Shown: positions 8,257 through 11,024 of the stretch, piece after piece
Layout of the letters: each line of letters begins with the position of its first letter
How positions within the stretch are numbered: position 1 is the stretch's first letter
Assembly: GCA_001970855.1 (NCBI GenBank)
Contig: LSSN01005735.1
Span: forward strand, 1-11,024
Direction of reading: 5' to 3'
DNA length: 11,024 nt
Origin: Smittium culicis
Lineage: Eukaryota > Kickxellomycota > Harpellomycetes > Harpellales > Legeriomycetaceae
Translations under genes and position numbers: made by a program
The notes under the pieces: model-generated
Database searches by the model: none
The model's input: the letters and a program-made list of their open reading frames with translations, nothing else
Told to the model about the DNA's origin: nothing

Positions 8257-8525
8257 TTACGTAGCCTACACTTCAGTAAAATGTATAAAAATTTCAATAT
8301 AATCTTAATTTGAGATATACTTTAAATTTAAGGCAGCTCTAAATTTTGTTGGACAAAAATTTTAACCAAATTAATAATTGAGATTTTTTGGTATAGAAAG
8401 AATGAAAATCAAAGCCTTTTTATAAAGAAAAACTACATATATCTTTCTACAAAGGACTACAAAACATTTAGAGCGTTCATTTCTATAGATTAACTAAAAT
8501 TAGTTTGAAATTCCGTTAATTATTA
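8257..8525. other. Probable gag start and leader, unreadable
   Basis: Short minus-strand blocks (such as YIEIFIHFTEV and RAALNLKYISN) lie upstream of the gag motifs but cannot be matched to a family. The rest is A+T-rich without a frame. Confidence 0.4.
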
Positions 8526-8655
8526 TGTTAGTAATGTATTAGATATTTAGTAAGAGTTAATTATTTAGTAAAGGGTTGAGCTTACGAACGTATAAAAAGG
8601 GAAGTGAAAACACCAGAACAGGAGGGAAAATTATTATTGTTTTATTTTACTAATA
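8526..8655 (+). repeat. Solo-LTR-like element, opposite orientation
   Basis: A 130-bp unit begins TGTTAGTAA (8526-8534) and ends TTACTAATA (8647-8655). These are inverted repeats of each other with one mismatch, the end being TA where CA is expected. Sixty-five bases in, TATAAAAAGGG starts at 8591 and is followed by purine-rich sequence. This is the layout of a small fungal-type LTR with its own promoter. Repeated TTAGTAA words lie in the first half. No clear 5-bp target duplication is present (TATTA and TTTAA). The unit is on the plus strand inside the leader of the minus-strand gypsy element, so it is probably a nested later insertion reduced to one LTR. Confidence 0.45.
8591..8601 (+). promoter_or_regulatory. 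TATA box of the solo-LTR-like unit
   Basis: TATAAAAAGGG within the 130-bp unit, in the position where LTR promoters carry their TATA box. If active it would transcribe rightwards, antisense to the gypsy element's 5' leader. Confidence 0.35.
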
Positions 8656-9564
8656 TTTAAAAGTAAATTATCAATAAAGTTTCATAACCACCAAATTTTA
8701 TTCTTTTTATTATAGCCGCTTTCACGTCGCTCTGATAACCGGTAAAATTTCTTTGAAGTAAAGTTATATAAACACGAATTTTAAGCTTGAGACTTTTAAT
8801 CTCAAAGAAATTTTTCGCGACTTTAAAAAGAAGAAAAAATCTATGATGTAATTTATAACTATGAATTGAATGTTTTAAAAAAAAGGCATTTTTTTTGCGG
8901 TGGAAGCGCACAAATAGTAGAATATCTCAAATTATACTGTTATTAAATAGTTATTTAACGATTTAAATTTCTTTTTGAGTTTCTCCTTATCTTTTATGTA
9001 GTAAGAAAAGTACCTTAGTATATTTCTTTTATTATTTATATTTAAAACACACGTAACTGGATGTTTACAGACTGATACAAAGTACGAATAAAGAAAAATT
9101 ACGGGGACATAAAAAGGTTGCTTGGATTTTTCTTTATTAAAATCCCACGCTTACTGAATATATTTTTTAAACTATTTCTCCATTATAGCTTTAGAAATAA
9201 AACCAAAAAGCAAAAAATTCTTTATATTATTACTGTCATATCAATATTTATTATGGCGCAATAATTGATTATTATGTCACAATGACATTTTTCTCTATTG
9301 TTCGATAACCTTTGGCCAAAATTTATCTTATTATTTTTACCTTTCCCATTCTCTCAAACATCTATAAGAACAGCATCATCCTTTTCCATGAAAAGATATG
9401 CTGTTAAACAATATTTCATTCCCCTAGTCCCTAGTCCCATTATAATTATCTTTTATATACTAATAAATCTCCTTTGAAAATCCTGTCTTGGCAATTACTA
9501 CAATAATATAAAGTATAAAAACCTAGTGATAAAATCTAGTTACATGGATAAAATGAACCTTCGA
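8656..9564. other. Long A+T-rich gypsy 5' leader, no gene
   Basis: About 900 bases between the solo-LTR-like unit and the right LTR. An 84-codon minus-strand open frame at 8657-8911 is basic (many Lys, His, Arg, Phe) and matches nothing I know; it is probably chance. A short CCCTAGT direct repeat is at 9422-9438. No tRNA-complementary primer site could be recognised beside the LTR end at 9565. Confidence 0.5.
9422..9438. repeat. CCCTAGT tandem repeat, 2.4 copies
   Basis: CCCTAGTCCCTAGTCCC, a 7-base unit repeated twice with a partial third copy, in otherwise A+T-rich sequence. It is too short to read as a telomeric or satellite array. Confidence 0.6.
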
Positions 9565-9860
9565 TGTTTTAATAGAATAACAAAAGTTAATTTTTATAAC
9601 CACAGGATGATAAAAATAAAATTGAACGAATAAAAAGTCATCTAAATAAAAAATTCTTTTAAGATGCTATGAGTAAATATCACAGTAATAATAATAGAAT
9701 AGATTTTAAATTTAAAACAAAGGGTGGATAAAATTAATTATAATAGGTGGATTTTAATATAGGTTGTATATGAGTCATACCCTGAATTAATAACTATCAG
9801 GTTATAAACTTTGGGTTTTAAGTAATTAATTAGAATAAAATTTAAGGGTAAATTATCTGT
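9565..9860 (-). repeat. 5' LTR of the Ty3/gypsy element (right copy)
   Basis: Direct copy of the left LTR, about 70 bases shorter and clearly diverged by substitutions and indels. The minus-strand end TTAAAACA is shared with the left copy. The other end reads CAGATAATTT where the left copy has TGGATAATTT. Shared anchors include the identical 17-mer at 9701-9717 and ATACCCTGAATTAATAA near 9778. The amount of divergence between the two copies, identical at insertion, points to an old insertion. Confidence 0.65.
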
Positions 9861-9905
9861 AATTAAGTTCCGACTGAAATGATAGAATGGGTTCTGAAAC
9901 ATGCT

Positions 9906-10571
9906 TGATTTTGTGGAGTCTTAAGTTTTCACAGATCCAGCAACTCAGCTTGGTGAATTTTTTTGGACAATCGCCATTATTCTGGGTTCTAGATCCTACA
10001 AGTGGCATAAATTAACATAATTTATATAGCTACTAATAGTGCAGTTTTCACAGAAGCCCAATATTTTAGTGGGATGATAGGCGTTTCTATTCTGAAAATA
10101 CAACACTAGACTATTATATCATAAATTTCGAAGAAATAACCTCAACATAACTAGTGGGAATATGAGATCAGATTTGGGAACACTTCCTGAAAACAAAAAC
10201 CCGTTACCAAGAAATAATTTCCCCTTCACTCCTGAATGCAGCAAATGCGTTGACTAGAATAAATGTCCAAACTGATTTTTCCCCATCGCAAAAGACATTT
10301 GATTATCTGAACTCACGTTATGGTCCCCACGACGTACACATTTTTGAACACTATCAGAACAGAAAGCTAAAATATTATCAATTATGGTTCAAAGAATATT
10401 AGGAATTGTTTCAGAATTCATTAGCCTAAAAATCGTGCGAGTTCAATAGTCCGAACAGTTTCCCGGGATAGAATAAGAAAAACCTATTTTTCCAGAAGGT
10501 ATACAATTATCGAATTTGAATGTTACTAGTAACTCAAATTTTGAAATCAGCAGTATTAAATCAAGGTCTGA
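9906..10571 (-). pseudogene. Low-stop frame, possible Ty1/copia integrase C-terminal side
   Basis: One minus-strand frame covers 222 codons with about six internal stops, forming blocks of 40-50 codons, fewer stops than expected here. At the low end, YHPTKILGFCENCT, SSYINYVNLCHL, a stop and DLEPRIMAIVQKN are arranged like the copia block after the integrase core, 'R....GiFvGY....s..YRlwD....ri..srdV'. If right, the next part of that element (RT) is what lies in the left flank beyond the gypsy insertion. The upstream blocks (FDNCIPSGKIGFSYSIPGN; DHNVSSDNQMSFAMGKNQFG) match nothing I know, and no integrase DDE or HHCC motif was found. A plus-strand frame over the same region also has few stops, so even the strand is not certain. 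Confidence 0.25.
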
Positions 10572-10746
10572 TTACTCTATTTGCAGCCCAAGTGCTGTTA
10601 CTGCAAGCGATAGCTATGAAACCAGAACCAAAAATCGGAAAATCATCACTATCGGAATACTCGCGCTGGAGTTTGATGTTATTTATTAACATAGTTGTCT
10701 TCTCAAAACGCAAAGTCTTGTAAATTATGGCTTCAGCTTTATAATT
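10564..10746 (-). pseudogene. Unassigned 61-codon open block
   Basis: Stop-free minus-strand frame with no ATG near its start, in a different phase from the block below it: NYKAEAIIYKTLRFEK, then LQREYSDSDDFPIFGSGFIA and NSTWAANRVIRP. It is protein-like in composition but unrecognised. It may be more of the copia remnant in a shifted frame. It overlaps a 67-codon plus-strand open frame (10520-10723), of which one must be a shadow. Confidence 0.25.
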
Positions 10747-11024
10747 TCAAAAAAACGACTTTTCCAACTTCAGATCAGGTAGAATTCTGCTAAGAAATAC
10801 TGTTTATATTTTCCAATCTCGTAATAGAAATCTTCATATATTTTGGACTATAAATATTAAACTATGTTACAGACATCCATAATGAAATGAAGCTAACTGT
10901 ATGCTCAATAAGATCGTAAAAATTTGTCTCGCGGAGGTTAACTGAGGAACCCTATCGGATAACTAGAAATATGACTTATCTTTAGTTTATGAAGAAAATG
11001 GATGAAAATTCAAGCAGGCCTTTC
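10747..11024. other. No recognisable gene (right edge)
   Basis: Short open stretches on both strands and moderately less A+T-rich than the gypsy interior. No motif, repeat or RNA gene recognised before the window ends. Confidence 0.5.

Larger units (their letters stand above)
2796..9860 (-). mobile_element. Degenerate Ty3/gypsy LTR retrotransposon
   Basis: About 7 kb between the outer ends of two diverged direct repeats, with gag, protease, RT, RNase H and integrase in the order that defines Ty3/gypsy (integrase last), all on the minus strand. All domains are broken by stops and frameshifts and most have substituted catalytic residues, so it is an old non-autonomous copy. No convincing target-site duplication is seen: the five bases outside the two ends (TTCCA and AATTA) do not match, as expected for old copies or for boundaries set slightly wrong. 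It appears to interrupt a Ty1/copia remnant seen in the left flank and possibly in the right flank. The primer-binding site next to the right LTR was not recognised. Confidence 0.9.

Noticed and set aside
8098..8313. 71-codon plus-strand open frame
   Set aside because: Antisense to the gag motif YDWLREIENAFAQ; Phe/Ser/Tyr-rich shadow.
8657..8911. 84-codon minus-strand open frame in the gypsy leader
   Set aside because: Basic, Phe-rich, without a recognisable domain or neighbouring signals; open length is within chance when hundreds of frames are scanned.
9880..9955. CWICENLRLHKIKH on the minus strand as a gag CCHC zinc knuckle
   Set aside because: Spacing is one residue too long and the last Cys needs a frameshift; the neighbouring frame fits an integrase tail better.
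9978..10010. WVLDPTSGI on the plus strand as a copia protease active site
   Set aside because: The D-S-G core is absent and nothing downstream resembles copia pol on that strand.
10520..10723. 67-codon plus-strand open frame as an independent gene
   Set aside because: Its ATG merely follows a stop inside a longer low-stop frame, and a 61-codon minus frame overlaps it. No start context or domain.

Overview
This is a eukaryotic, transposon-filled gene desert. It is very A+T-rich (roughly 70% by eye, not computed), full of A/T homopolymers and stop codons, and has no intact gene, rRNA or CRISPR array; I recognised no tRNA. Everything that can be identified is decayed LTR-retrotransposon sequence on the minus strand. 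A fungal genome with AT-rich repeat compartments is my best guess, but the sequence gives no host gene from which to name the organism.

The centre (about 2796-9860) is a degenerate Ty3/gypsy element lying on the minus strand. It has two diverged direct repeats as LTRs (2796-3161 and 9565-9860). Between them, reading from high to low coordinates, come gag (about 8256-7439), aspartic protease (7084-6914), an acidic spacer (6694-6512), reverse transcriptase (about 6073-5218), RNase H (5217-4562) and integrase (about 4480-3497). The domain order is canonical and protein motifs can be followed across stops and frameshifts. Several catalytic acids are substituted, so the element cannot be autonomous.

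The left flank (about 2714-1600, minus strand) is a second, older-looking remnant: Ty1/copia reverse transcriptase followed by RNase H. The right flank (about 10571-9906, minus strand) has low-stop frames that may be the integrase C-terminal side of the same copia element. If so, the gypsy element inserted into the copia pol gene and split it, in the same orientation.

A third element, a 130-bp solo-LTR-like sequence with near-perfect terminal inverted repeats and a TATA box (8526-8655), sits in the gypsy 5' leader in the opposite orientation. The far left (1-1560) is A-rich and mostly featureless, with a small hairpin, a TATA-like site and one weak reverse-transcriptase-like fragment. No new functional system is evident. 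The interest lies in the nesting, the repeated loss of catalytic acids, and the unassigned frames in the flanks.
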